Part shown: positions 18,411-26,999 of the stretch, piece by piece
Numbering within the stretch: position 1 is the first letter of the stretch
Layout of the letters: each line of letters begins with the position of its first letter
From: an uncultured Burkholderiales bacterium
GTDB taxonomy: Bacteria; Pseudomonadota; Gammaproteobacteria; Burkholderiales; Burkholderiaceae_C
Direction of reading: 5' to 3'
Assembly (NCBI GenBank): GCA_903842945.1
Contig: CAIMNS010000108.1
Span: 1-43,477, forward strand
Length of the DNA: 43,477 nt
Notes under the pieces: generated by a model
What the model was told of the DNA's origin: nothing
The model's input: only the letters and a program-made list of their open reading frames with translations
The model's database searches: none
Position numbers and translations under genes: made by a program

Positions 18411-19049
18411 ATGCAACTTCAACATAACCTCTTTTTATTAGAGCATCCCTTGATTCAGCACAAACTGTCTTTGATCAGACGCAAAGACACCAGTTCTATC
18501 TTGTTTAGACAACTCGTCAATGAGTTGTCCTCCCTCATGGTCTATGAGTTGACTCGGGACATGCCGACACAGTTGGTCTCGATTGAGACCCCTCTTGAGC
18601 TCATGATGGCGCCAGTCATTGATGGAAAAAAGCTCGTCTTTGTCAGCATCTTGCGAGCGGGTAATGGTATTTTGGATGGCGCATTGTCCGTTGTGCCTGG
18701 CGCTAGGGTTGGACATATCGGTTTGTACCGAGATCCCGTCACGCTAAGAGCTGTTGAATATTACTTCAAGATGCCTTCTCATATGCATGAGCGAGACGTG
18801 ATCATTGTTGACCCCATGCTTGCAACGGGTAACTCTGCCATTGCCGCCATCGAGCGTGTCAAGTCATTGAATCCCCGCTCCATCAAATTTCTGTGCCTCT
18901 TGACTTGTCCCGAGGGTGTTTTGGCTTTTCAAAAGGCGCACCCTGATGTGGCGCTCTATACAGCAGCCATAGACAGGCAATTGAACGATCATGGTTACAT
19001 TTTGCCTGGACTTGGGGATGCTGGAGACCGAATCTATGGAACCAAATAA
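18411..19049 (+). CDS. upp: Uracil phosphoribosyltransferase
   Basis: A 212-residue enzyme of normal length that makes UMP from uracil and PRPP in the pyrimidine salvage pathway. Seen: [28 protein letters not shown] in the middle, the PRPP-binding loop [11 protein letters not shown] near residues 127-137, and the C-terminal uracil-binding segment [13 protein letters not shown]. The upstream region lacks an obvious ribosome binding site. No uracil transporter gene follows; the next gene is an acyl-CoA dehydrogenase 91 bases away. Confidence 0.95.
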   Translation: MQLQHNLFLLEHPLIQHKLSLIRRKDTSSILFRQLVNELSSLMVYELTRDMPTQLVSIETPLELMMAPVIDGKKLVFVSILRAGNGILDGALSVVPGARVGHIGLYRDPVTLRAVEYYFKMPSHMHERDVIIVDPMLATGNSAIAAIERVKSLNPRSIKFLCLLTCPEGVLAFQKAHPDVALYTAAIDRQLNDHGYILPGLGDAGDRIYGTK

Positions 19050-19140
19050 GCGCTGCAGAGGCTAAAATCCATGAAATGGTGTCTGACTACTTTTGATCTT
19101 GCACGCCATGGAGTTGTATTTTTTTACATGAGGTGATTTG

Positions 19141-20388
19141 ATGTCATTTGAATACTCTGAGAAGACACGGGATTTGTTGGATCGATTGAATGCATTTTTT
19201 GATCAGTATATTTATCCTAATGAAGGCAGGTACCATCAAGAGATTCAAGCAGCTAGAGACAAAGGCAACGCTTGGGTGCCTGTGCCTTTGATTGAAGAGC
19301 TTAAAAAACAAGCCAAGTCCAAGGGTTTGTGGAATATGTTTTTGCCCCATATGTACAAGGGACATGGTGGCATCAGTAACTTGGATTACGCGCCGCTTTG
19401 TGAAGTCATGGGCAGGGTCATGTGGTCTGGCGAAGTCTTCAACTGCTCGGCTCCCGACACTGGCAATATGGAGACGTTTGCCAAATACGCGACACAAGAG
19501 CAAAAGACTCAATGGCTTGAGCCTTTGCTAGAAGGTGTTATCAGATCTGCTTTTTTAATGACCGAACCTGCTGTTGCATCATCCGATGCAACCAACATCC
19601 AATGCAGCATCGTGAAAGAGAACAATCACTACGTCATCAATGGGCGCAAGTGGTTCAGCTCAGGTGCGGGCAACCCCAACTGTAAAATCTTCATCGTCAT
19701 GGGTAAAACCGACCCGAGTGCATCTCGACATACGCAACAATCGATGATTTTGGTACCCAGAGACACGCCAGGCGTGAGCATCCTTCGGCCTTTAACGGTC
19801 TTTGGTTATGACGATGCGCCGCATGGGCACATGGAGATCAATTTAGAGAATGTGCGTGTACCGCTTGAAAACATACTTTTGGGCGAAGGCCGGGGCTTTG
19901 AAATTGCGCAAGGGCGTTTAGGCCCGGGTCGAATTCACCATTGCATGCGATCGATTGGTGCAGCAGAGCGTGCATTGGAGAGCATGATCGATCGCTTGCA
20001 GTCCAGGAGTGCTTTTGGTGGCCCCTTGTCAAATCAATCCATTTGGCACGAACGGATTGCAGAGTCTCGGTGCATGATCGATCAAGCTCGCTTGCTCACC
20101 TTGCAAGCGGCCCATAAAATGGACACGGTTGGCAACAAGGCCGCAAGACTGGAGATCTCCATGATCAAAGTCATGGCACCCAATGTTTCATGCAAGGTGG
20201 TCGATTGGGCCATTCAAGCCCATGGGGGTGGAGGTGTCAGTGGCGACTTTTGGTTGGCTGAGGCTTATGCCCATCAACGCACCGTGCGTTTGGTCGATGG
20301 TCCTGATGAGGTGCACCGCAATGCCATTGCCAAAATAGAGATTGCCAAGAGGACCGCATATAGAGAGGGTCTTAAAGCCATGGGCTAA
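19141..20388 (+). CDS. Acyl-CoA dehydrogenase (ACAD10/11-like)
   Basis: A 415-residue acyl-CoA dehydrogenase. Seen: [18 protein letters not shown] and [22 protein letters not shown] in the middle, [20 protein letters not shown] at the start of the C-terminal helical domain, and [14 protein letters not shown] near the end, the pattern of the long-chain/ACAD10-11 group. Acts on a CoA thioester in the cytoplasm with an electron-transfer flavoprotein as acceptor. The ATG at 19141 is preferred, four bases after AGGTGA; a TTG directly before it is not needed. Neighbouring genes (cyclase-family hydrolase, SDR, acyl-CoA synthetase) suggest a peripheral acid degradation group, but they are not one operon. 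Confidence 0.9.
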   Translation: MSFEYSEKTRDLLDRLNAFFDQYIYPNEGRYHQEIQAARDKGNAWVPVPLIEELKKQAKSKGLWNMFLPHMYKGHGGISNLDYAPLCEVMGRVMWSGEVFNCSAPDTGNMETFAKYATQEQKTQWLEPLLEGVIRSAFLMTEPAVASSDATNIQCSIVKENNHYVINGRKWFSSGAGNPNCKIFIVMGKTDPSASRHTQQSMILVPRDTPGVSILRPLTVFGYDDAPHGHMEINLENVRVPLENILLGEGRGFEIAQGRLGPGRIHHCMRSIGAAERALESMIDRLQSRSAFGGPLSNQSIWHERIAESRCMIDQARLLTLQAAHKMDTVGNKAARLEISMIKVMAPNVSCKVVDWAIQAHGGGGVSGDFWLAEAYAHQRTVRLVDGPDEVHRNAIAKIEIAKRTAYREGLKAMG

Positions 20389-20411
20389 AACATCAGCTAT
20401 GGTTGTTCTTC

Positions 20412-21209
20412 CTAGCGCAAGTTTTCATCAAAAATAGCGACCGCGCGTGTCCAACCCGCAGAAGCACCACGTATTTTGTGTGGAAAGCAACTGATGAAAA
20501 AGCCCTCGGCAGGTAAGGCTTCTAAATTGTGAAGCTTTTCGATATGGCAGTAACCAATGTCTCTGCCTGCTTTGTGGCCCTCCCAAATCAATCCAGCATT
20601 TTGAGTGTCACGGTATTTTTTTGCAGTATGCACAAATGGTGCGTCCCAACTCCAAGCGTCAGTGCCAGTCAGTCTGATGCCTCGCTCCAAAAGGTACATG
20701 GTCGCTTCATAGCCCATGCCGCATCCACTTGAGACATAGTCATTGAATCCATATCGAGATCCTGCGCGGGTGTTGATCACCACAATTTCTAGCGGGGCGA
20801 GGGTGTGATGAATGCGTTCAAGTTCAGTTTCAACGTCTTTTGCGCTGACAACATAGCCATCAGGTAGAGATCGAAAATCCAGTTTCACACCAGGTTGGAA
20901 GCACCACTCCAGGGGTACTTGGTCGATGGCTATTGAGGGCTTCTTCTCGCCCAAGGATTGATCCATGGTGGAGTGAAAATGATAGGGCGCATCCAAATGG
21001 GTCCCATTGTGGGTTGATAGTTGCACGCGTTCGACCGCCCAACCTTCGCCGTCTGGCAGGTCTTCCTTCTTAAGCCCAGGAAAGAAAGGCTCAATTTGCG
21101 AATAGGTGTTTTCGTGGGTGAAGTAATCGATTTTGGGTGCAAAGGCCGGTGGGTCGCTGATGACGTCGTTTTCTAAAAAGATAGATAAGTCCACAAATTT
21201 TCTTGTCAT
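20412..21209 (-). CDS. Cyclase family protein (kynurenine formamidase / isatin hydrolase superfamily)
   Basis: A 265-residue metal-dependent hydrolase of the cyclase superfamily (PF04199). The metal-binding motif is present as STHNGTHLDAPYHF, matching HxGTHxDxPxH. Another conserved segment is RLTGTDAWSWD. Bacterial kynurenine formamidases (KynB) are about 210 residues, whereas isatin hydrolases and related amide/lactam hydrolases are about 260, so length favours the latter group. Either activity would feed kynurenine or isatinate toward anthranilate, whose predicted degradation cluster lies 6 kb away; this link is inference. Transcribed opposite to its neighbours, with the SDR start 128 bases upstream on the other strand. 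Confidence 0.82.
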   Translation of the reverse strand: MTRKFVDLSIFLENDVISDPPAFAPKIDYFTHENTYSQIEPFFPGLKKEDLPDGEGWAVERVQLSTHNGTHLDAPYHFHSTMDQSLGEKKPSIAIDQVPLEWCFQPGVKLDFRSLPDGYVVSAKDVETELERIHHTLAPLEIVVINTRAGSRYGFNDYVSSGCGMGYEATMYLLERGIRLTGTDAWSWDAPFVHTAKKYRDTQNAGLIWEGHKAGRDIGYCHIEKLHNLEALPAEGFFISCFPHKIRGASAGWTRAVAIFDENLR

Positions 21210-21336
21210 GTGTGCTCCAAGGTGGTCATTCTCTATTTAAACTAGTTCGGCTTGTACAAGCCAATTGCAAGCCATCAAATGAGGCTTGCAAAAGATTCTA
21301 CATTTGAACCCGTGCATTCCAAATTGGGAGAAACCT

Positions 21337-22119
21337 ATGTCTATGAGATTGCAAAATAAAGTCGCCATCATCACCGGAGCGAGTCAAGGAATTGGTCAAA
21401 ACATGGCCATTCATTTCGCCAACGAAGGGGCTAAGTTGTGCCTGATTTCTAGGCGAGAAGAGGCTTTGAAGGAGATGGTTTTAGAGTTGAAGTTGCCTCA
21501 AGGCAAGGTCTTGGTTTTGCCCTTGGATGTCACCGATCAAAGTGCCTGTGACCAAGCTGCCCGCGCTTGCTTTGCTCATTTTGGGGGCATCGATATCTTG
21601 GTGAACAACGCAGGTATTTATCGGTCCAAACCCTTCATGGATCATTGCACCAATGACTTCAAGCAACTGATGGACGTCAACGTCTATGGGGCCGTGCACA
21701 TGGTCCAAGCCTGCTTTGAGTTTTTGCAAAAAAGCTCTTCAGCTCGAATCATCAACATGGCCTCTACAGCGGGCAAGTGGGGATCCAAGAACCAAAGCGC
21801 TTACAACACAAGCAAACACGCCTTGGTTGGTTTGACCAGGTGTTTGGCCTTGGAGTTTGCCACACATGCCATCACAGTCAATGCGATTTGTCCAGGCTTT
21901 GTTCAAACCGCGATGCTAGAAGAATTGAAGTCAATGGCTTCCCACAGTGCTGGCGTGAGCGAAGATGAATTTTATCTCGCAGCCTTGGCCCGAATTCCTT
22001 TGGGCCGCGTCATGAAACCTCAAGAAATATCAAGCATGGCGGTGTACTTGGCAAGCGCAGAGTCCTCTGGCATCACAGGGCAAAGCATCCATGTCGATGG
22101 GGGTATGGTTTTTAGCTAA
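21337..22119 (+). CDS. SDR family oxidoreductase
   Basis: A 260-residue classical short-chain dehydrogenase. Seen: TGASQGIG at residues 13-20, NNAG at 90-93, catalytic Ser143, Tyr156 and Lys160, and C-terminal ITGQSIHVDGGM. The start at ATG 21337 is preceded by GGGAG at a good distance; earlier in-frame codons upstream are not credible. Substrate unknown; likely a hydroxyacyl-CoA or alcohol in the surrounding degradation group. Shares the upstream region with the divergent cyclase-family gene. Confidence 0.9.
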   Translation: MSMRLQNKVAIITGASQGIGQNMAIHFANEGAKLCLISRREEALKEMVLELKLPQGKVLVLPLDVTDQSACDQAARACFAHFGGIDILVNNAGIYRSKPFMDHCTNDFKQLMDVNVYGAVHMVQACFEFLQKSSSARIINMASTAGKWGSKNQSAYNTSKHALVGLTRCLALEFATHAITVNAICPGFVQTAMLEELKSMASHSAGVSEDEFYLAALARIPLGRVMKPQEISSMAVYLASAESSGITGQSIHVDGGMVFS

Positions 22120-22134
22120 AAGGATGTCGTGACT

Positions 22135-22677
22135 TCAAACGCTGTTTTTAAGAACCGTTCTTAAAAATTGCGTGGCAAGTGTAGGTCCTAGGCCATTGCT
22201 TTTCGGAATCGATTGGCCGCTTCTTTTGACGATGCCATGGACTTTGAAGTTGTCATACAAAGCGTTATAAATTGGTGTGTTGGCTTTCACAATCTCTTCA
22301 TCTGTCATGTTGCTGAGCATCAATCCTTCAGAAATCGCTAGCAACCCCACCGCAACTTGACCATGGGTGTCTTCCTGGCCAGGGTGATAACCGTGTAAGA
22401 CATGATCGACACCTTTTTGAATCACGCTCGCCAATTCGTCAAGTGCGCTATCAACGAGTTGATATTTCCTTAGAATTTTCTGAAAAGTGGTCCCTGTTTC
22501 ATCATGAGGGCCGAGTTCGGTATGGGGTATGGAAAATGCAATGTCCTCGGGCGCTCTGGTGTCTTCTTTTCCCCAAGGTACGAAGCTAAAAGTGGCCTCT
22601 TGGTCAACAAAGCGTTTGATCAACCAAACGCAAGCCATTCTGTCCAAATGCACGTAATCCCTTGTGACCCATTTCAT
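22135..22677 (-). CDS. ChrB-domain (chromate resistance) protein
   Basis: A 180-residue protein matching the C-terminal domain of ChrB (PF09828). Seen: WVTRDYVHLDRMACVWLIKRFVD at the N-terminus (the conserved HxDRxACxWxIxRF pattern), GKEDTRAPEDIAFSIP, and DETGTTFQKIL. In full ChrB this domain follows a regulatory N-terminal part; here it stands alone, and no chrA transporter gene is nearby, so a chromate role is unproven. A GAGG ribosome binding site precedes the ATG. Convergent with the SDR gene, whose stop is 15 bases away. Confidence 0.82.
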   Translation of the reverse strand: MKWVTRDYVHLDRMACVWLIKRFVDQEATFSFVPWGKEDTRAPEDIAFSIPHTELGPHDETGTTFQKILRKYQLVDSALDELASVIQKGVDHVLHGYHPGQEDTHGQVAVGLLAISEGLMLSNMTDEEIVKANTPIYNALYDNFKVHGIVKRSGQSIPKSNGLGPTLATQFLRTVLKNSV

Positions 22678-22986
22678 GTCGTTGTCCTCGTGAGTAAATT
22701 GAGACGTATTTTAATCTGCATGACTTGAGTTTAATCTTGATGGAGTCGTCCATTGAAGGGAAATTTAACGATTAACCATGATGGTTTTAAAGTTAAAAAT
22801 GGTTTAGAGTGATTATCCATGGAACCCCATCCCGCTTTAGTTGAAGGGGGCTTGACTCAGGGGTCGATGACAGAGGTTTTATCTCTGGCGAGAATGCTTT
22901 TAAAAATCCATACCGAATGAGGCCGTGGTGTCGGTCATGCACCACACTTTGACGGTCGGTTTCATCTTTCTAGGAGCTTGCTGCAC
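22678..22986. promoter_or_regulatory. Intergenic region upstream of ChrB-domain gene and acyl-CoA synthetase gene
   Basis: About 309 bases without a credible gene, between divergent genes. It contains a small perfect palindrome (AACCAT-G-ATGGTT, 22774-22786) in an AT-rich setting that could be an operator, and AGGAG at 22972-22976, the ribosome binding site for the synthetase ATG at 22987. Nothing else was recognised. Confidence 0.45.
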
Positions 22987-24621
22987 ATGTCTATTTTTGA
23001 ATCTGACCTTGAAAAAAACAAAGCCAATCATGTGCCCTTGTCACCGGTGAGTTTTGTTCAACGAAGTGCTGAGATTTTTGGAGACTTGCCCGCTGTTGTT
23101 CACGGTCAACGGCGATACAACTGGGCTCAGTGCAGAGAGCGTTCAGCTAGGTTGGGTGCGGCTTTGAAGCACCTTGGTGTGGGTAAAAATCAGACGGTGA
23201 GCGCCATGCTCTCCAACACGCCTGAGATGATTGAAGTTCATTACGCAGTGCCTGCAATCAATGCGGTGCTCAACACCCTCAACACTCGACTTGATGCGCA
23301 ATTGATTGCATGGCAATTGAACCATTGCGAAGCTTCGGTTTTGATCACGGACCTTGAGTTCTCTGCCACCATCCAACCAGCTTTGGAGATTTTAAAGCGT
23401 CAATTTCACCGAGAAGTGATGGTGATCGATGTGTGTGATTCAGAGTTTCAAGGGCACGGGGAGAGACTAGGAGCCTGGGAGTACGAAGCATTGATCGCTG
23501 CTCACGAACCCCTAGAGGTGCTTGAAGGTCCAGACGATGAGTGGGATGCCATCGCTGTGAGTTACACCTCTGGCACCACGGGCGATCCCAAGGGAGTTGT
23601 GACCCACCATCGGGGGGCGTATTTGAACGCTGTTTGTCATTCAAGCACTTGGACCATGCCACATTTTCCAGTTTATTTGTGGACCCTACCGATGTTTCAT
23701 TGCAATGGGTGGTGTTTTCCTTGGACCGTGGCCATGCTTGGAGGCACACACATCTGTTTGCGCAGAGTTGATGCTGCAAGTATTTTGAGTGCCATTGCCA
23801 AGCACAAGGTAGACCATTACTGTGCGGCCCCCATTGTGCATAATTTAATTTTGGCAGCACCTGAATCGATGAGACAGGGCATCCAACATTCGGTCAAGGC
23901 GATGGTTGCAGGCGCAGCCCCCCCAGCCGCCATGATTGAAGGCATGGCCAAGATCGGTTTTGATATCACCCACGTTTATGGACTCACAGAGGTCTATGGC
24001 CCAGCTGGCGTCGCAGCCAAAAGAGCATCTTGGGCAACACAGTCCTTGTCTGAACAAACGAGGCTTAACGCCCGCCAAGGGGTGAGGTATGTTTTGCAAG
24101 AGGGCATGACCTTAAAGGACTCCGCGACCATGCTCGACTTGCCTGCAGATGGCGAGACGATGGGGGAGATCATGTTCAGAGGTAATATAGTGATGAAAGG
24201 TTATTTGAAGAACCCACAGGCCACTCAAAAGGCCTTTGAGGGCGGGTGGTTTCACACCGGTGACTTGGCCATCATGGAGAGTGACAGGTACATGAAGATC
24301 AAGGACCGGAGCAAAGACATCATCATCTCAGGCGGCGAGAACATCAGCTCACTTGAGGTTGAGGATGCTTTGTACCGGCATCCTGCGGTCATGGCTTGTG
24401 CTGTCGTTGCCAAGCAAGATGAAAAGTGGGGAGAAACACCTGTTGCTTTCGTGGAATTGAAGCTTGGCTCAGAGCTCAGTGCGCAAGAGTTGTTGGAGCA
24501 CTGTAAATCCTTGTTGGCCAGCTACAAAATACCCAGAGATTTCCGTTTCGAAGCCATTCCTAAGACCTCAACTGGAAAAATTCAAAAGTTTGAGTTGAGA
24601 AAACGCGCCGACTCGACTTGA
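22987..24621 (+). CDS. Acyl-CoA synthetase (AMP-forming), AlkK-like
   Basis: A 544-residue adenylate-forming acyl-CoA ligase. Seen: AVSYTSGTTGDPKGVVTHHRG (phosphate loop, about residues 182-202), GLTEVYGPAG, GGWFHTGDLAIMESDRYMKIKDR, DIIISGGENISS and the catalytic Lys near the C-terminus in TSTGKIQKFELR. This group activates medium- to long-chain fatty acids or other acids, as in AlkK; substrate is not resolved. I start at ATG 22987, ten bases after AGGAG; a TTG at 22978 directly on the ribosome binding site is not credible. Confidence 0.9.
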   Translation: MSIFESDLEKNKANHVPLSPVSFVQRSAEIFGDLPAVVHGQRRYNWAQCRERSARLGAALKHLGVGKNQTVSAMLSNTPEMIEVHYAVPAINAVLNTLNTRLDAQLIAWQLNHCEASVLITDLEFSATIQPALEILKRQFHREVMVIDVCDSEFQGHGERLGAWEYEALIAAHEPLEVLEGPDDEWDAIAVSYTSGTTGDPKGVVTHHRGAYLNAVCHSSTWTMPHFPVYLWTLPMFHCNGWCFPWTVAMLGGTHICLRRVDAASILSAIAKHKVDHYCAAPIVHNLILAAPESMRQGIQHSVKAMVAGAAPPAAMIEGMAKIGFDITHVYGLTEVYGPAGVAAKRASWATQSLSEQTRLNARQGVRYVLQEGMTLKDSATMLDLPADGETMGEIMFRGNIVMKGYLKNPQATQKAFEGGWFHTGDLAIMESDRYMKIKDRSKDIIISGGENISSLEVEDALYRHPAVMACAVVAKQDEKWGETPVAFVELKLGSELSAQELLEHCKSLLASYKIPRDFRFEAIPKTSTGKIQKFELRKRADST

Positions 24622-24639
24622 ACCGCTCAGTGCTCTGAG

Positions 24640-24999
24640 TCATTTCCAATCGATGATCCCAAGTTCACGCTTGCATTCTTCTAGGCGTTTGGCTTGTGCT
24701 TGTGTTGGGCTCAAGCGAACATGTTCTCTTTGATACAGCCAATCTAAGTTCTGCATCCACTCGTTGAGGGTATCTTTAGAATAGTTCTTGAGCTTCATGA
24801 TCTCGCTCAAATTTTGTTTGATCTCATTGCGTGACAGGCCCCTTTGTTTGAGCTCAGCTATTTCCTGGGTGATGTTTGCAAGTGTGGCGCATTTGTTGGC
24901 GTCTTGCGCCATCGAAGCTTGACCGATGCAAAGCAACATCACCCATCCCCATCCCCGAATGAGAGCTTGAATTCTAAAAGACGTCCAAGTGGCCTTCAT
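24640..24999 (-). CDS. Small secreted protein, unknown function
   Basis: A 119-residue protein with an N-terminal signal peptide (hydrophobic stretch about residues 12-29, cleavage near SMAQD). The mature part is helical and charged with two Cys (C37 and one near the C-terminus, in LEECKREL), suggesting a possible disulfide in the periplasm. I do not recognise the family. Its ATG follows the EamA transporter stop immediately (TAAATG), so it is cotranscribed with it. Confidence 0.65.
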   Translation of the reverse strand: MKATWTSFRIQALIRGWGWVMLLCIGQASMAQDANKCATLANITQEIAELKQRGLSRNEIKQNLSEIMKLKNYSKDTLNEWMQNLDWLYQREHVRLSPTQAQAKRLEECKRELGIIDWK

Positions 25000-25917
25000 T
25001 TAGCTTTTTCTCATGCCTAAGCGAATGACCACACCGACCACAATCAAGGCCCCCACCATTTGAACACTCGAGATGGATTGGGACAAGATCAACCAGGCCA
25101 TGACCAAGGCAAAGATGGGCTCTAAATTTAAAATGGCCGAGTTGCCCACCACGCCAAGTCGAGGTAAAACCGTGAACATGATGGTGATACCACTTGAGTA
25201 AAAGACGCACAGGCCTAAAAGACCCATCCAGCCATCCCACACATCGGGCCAGTGAAAGTCCCCCAAGCTTTGGGTGGTAATCAATGACAAGAAGGTGACG
25301 ATCCACATGGTGGAAGCGGTTCTCACTCGGCCATCAAGTCCCTTGGTCTCAAACTGGATGAGGACCAAGGCCAATCCAAAACAAGCAGCAGCGAGAAGGG
25401 CGCATGCGACACCAAGCCCAATCATTTGCCACTGCGCTTTGACGCCAAGCCCAGATGCTGTCCCCGCGATATCCAGCGCCAAGGCCAAGCCAATGAGCAT
25501 CACGGGCATCAATTGCAACACCATCTTTTCAGGTTTGTTTTTGTAAAAAAGATGGGCCCAAAGCGCTGCCCAAAGGGGGTAACTGTTAAAGGTCAGCAAA
25601 GCCAATGAAACCGGAAGGTTGGCAACCGATGTGTAAAGTGCAGCACTTTGAATTCCAATGATGATGCCAATCAGCGTTAAGAGCTTCCAGTGCCTTGGCG
25701 TGATGGCGAGAGGAATTTTTTGAAAGTAGATCAAGGCGCTGACCACAAGGGCCGTGAACAAACTTCGAACCACCACCGCGGTTGAGACATCCAGACCGTG
25801 GTTGAAGGCAATTCGGGCTGCAACATGGTTGGAGCCCATTAAAAAAGCCACCAGCAAGAGTGTGGCAAATGCCAAGAGGGACAATTTCTTTTTTTGCTCG
25901 GTGCTTGGTGGATTCAT
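25000..25917 (-). CDS. EamA/DMT-superfamily transporter
   Basis: A 305-residue membrane protein with ten predicted spans and an internal duplication, as in EamA (RhaT/DMT) permeases: LLLVAFLMGSNHVAARIAF at the N-terminus, and NLEPIFALVMAWLILSQSISSVQMVGALIVVGVVI at the end of the second repeat (described as segments). Likely a drug or metabolite exporter; substrate unknown. Followed without gap by the small secreted protein gene. Confidence 0.9.
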   Translation of the reverse strand: MNPPSTEQKKKLSLLAFATLLLVAFLMGSNHVAARIAFNHGLDVSTAVVVRSLFTALVVSALIYFQKIPLAITPRHWKLLTLIGIIIGIQSAALYTSVANLPVSLALLTFNSYPLWAALWAHLFYKNKPEKMVLQLMPVMLIGLALALDIAGTASGLGVKAQWQMIGLGVACALLAAACFGLALVLIQFETKGLDGRVRTASTMWIVTFLSLITTQSLGDFHWPDVWDGWMGLLGLCVFYSSGITIMFTVLPRLGVVGNSAILNLEPIFALVMAWLILSQSISSVQMVGALIVVGVVIRLGMRKS

Positions 25918-25969
25918 AGGGGGGATTTAACAATTCAAGAAAAGTAAAAAAGACTTGAGCTTTTTTCTT

Positions 25970-25986
25970 CAGCACAGGTGGTGCTG
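25970..25986. promoter_or_regulatory. Short perfect inverted repeat upstream of the EamA gene
   Basis: CAGCAC and GTGCTG arms flank a five-base centre. It lies about 53 bases upstream of the EamA start, a position that would suit an operator, but short repeats of this kind are common by chance. Confidence 0.25.
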
Positions 25987-26101
25987 TCCAAAAAGGCTGC
26001 TTGGTGATTTTAGTCCTTTCTTTGGCCAGAGTTGACATAGGTCAATGCCTTGGTCTTGTTATCGGCTCATCATGCAATCTCTAAGCTTAAGAAAGCACAT
26101 C

Positions 26102-26470
26102 ATGACTGACATCGATTTACGTCAACAAGAAAACCAACTCCAAACCATGCGGGCATCGTTGTTGCTTCGCTTGCATCAAGCAGAAAAAACCGACTCTGAT
26201 GCATCTCATTCTGCCTTCACAGCACAAAGTTTGGAGATTGAAGACGCCGAGCTTGAACATGCACAAAAGATCAGCATGAAGGAAGATGTCTATGCCAGGC
26301 AGGAGTTTGAATTGAAGGAAATGCAATCCATCGATCAAGCCCTTCATCGAATCGAACTGGGTATTTATGGTGTGTGCTTAGAGTGCGGGGAAAAAATAGC
26401 ACTCAGGCGACTGCAAGTCGCACCTGAGGCGCCATTTTGTTTGAATTGCCAATCAAGGCTTGAGCGCTAA
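26102..26470 (+). CDS. TraR/DksA-family zinc-finger protein
   Basis: A 122-residue protein ending in a four-cysteine zinc finger: C92-x2-C95, 17 residues, C113-x2-C116, preceded by IDQALHRIELGIYGVC, the family signature. The N-terminal half is helical and charged as in TraR/DksA proteins, but I do not see the DxxDxA tip of DksA. These proteins bind RNA polymerase through the secondary channel. The start at 26102 (MTDIDLRQQ) is chosen over the in-frame ATGs at 26045 and 26072 by homology to short family members; the ribosome binding site is weak for all three. Confidence 0.82.
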   Translation: MTDIDLRQQENQLQTMRASLLLRLHQAEKTDSDASHSAFTAQSLEIEDAELEHAQKISMKEDVYARQEFELKEMQSIDQALHRIELGIYGVCLECGEKIALRRLQVAPEAPFCLNCQSRLER

Positions 26471-26528
26471 GGTGAAATGGTTAGAGCCACAGGACACCAG
26501 TTTTTTTTGTTGAAGTCGATCCTGTTGC

Positions 26529-26849
26529 TCAAGCCTGCCAAACACCAAAACCTCGGTCTTTGAGACGCAAACCCAAGTCGACCTCCATGTATTGAGCATC
26601 ACCGTAGGGCATGGGGTTGAGTTTTTCGAAGATCTCGGGCATCAAGCGCAACCCGTACTTTTGGGCGTATTTGTTGGATTGAATGCCCGCTTTGTGCTTG
26701 TCAAAGCGAATATCAGGGTCAAGTCCTGTCATGCCAACATACACGCATGGTTGTCCGGTTTTGTATTGGGGATTGGCCTTTTTGAACTTGGTCTCGTACA
26801 AAACATCTTTCGACAATTCGATGACATAGACGTGGTATCTGCCTTTCAT
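26529..26849 (-). CDS. GIY-YIG-like domain protein
   Basis: A 106-residue protein (from ATG 26849) with the GIY-YIG layout: HVYVIELS near the N-terminus, CVYVGMTGLDPDIRFDKHKAG in the middle with the conserved Tyr, Gly and Arg, and MEVDLGLRLKDRGFGVW near the C-terminus, whose Glu is a candidate metal ligand. Family members are DNA endonucleases or small hypothetical proteins. A longer version starting at TTG 26918 is possible but has no ribosome binding site, whereas AGGTCC precedes the ATG. Function unproven. Confidence 0.7.
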   Translation of the reverse strand: MKGRYHVYVIELSKDVLYETKFKKANPQYKTGQPCVYVGMTGLDPDIRFDKHKAGIQSNKYAQKYGLRLMPEIFEKLNPMPYGDAQYMEVDLGLRLKDRGFGVWQA

Positions 26850-26999
26850 GCTGATGGACCTATCCGGTGGGGGTACATGAGGTTGGGACTTGGAATGTTT
26901 TAGGGTTAATGCTGACAAGTGTAGGCGCTAAATCCAATAAGCTCAACTCTCGCTTTGCCCATCAGCGGCAGATACCTTTGGTCTTGACTCACTGAACCC

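Noticed and set aside
22135-22677. Chromate resistance operon
   Set aside because: Only the ChrB C-terminal-type domain is present; no chrA transporter gene lies nearby, so resistance cannot be claimed.
24627-24640. CTCAG/CTGAG hairpin after the acyl-CoA synthetase gene
   Set aside because: Only five base pairs and no T-run follows, so it does not qualify as a terminator.
25946-25966. AAAAAAG/CTTTTTT hairpin upstream of the EamA gene
   Set aside because: The stem is almost all A-T and lies between divergent genes, where no terminator is needed.
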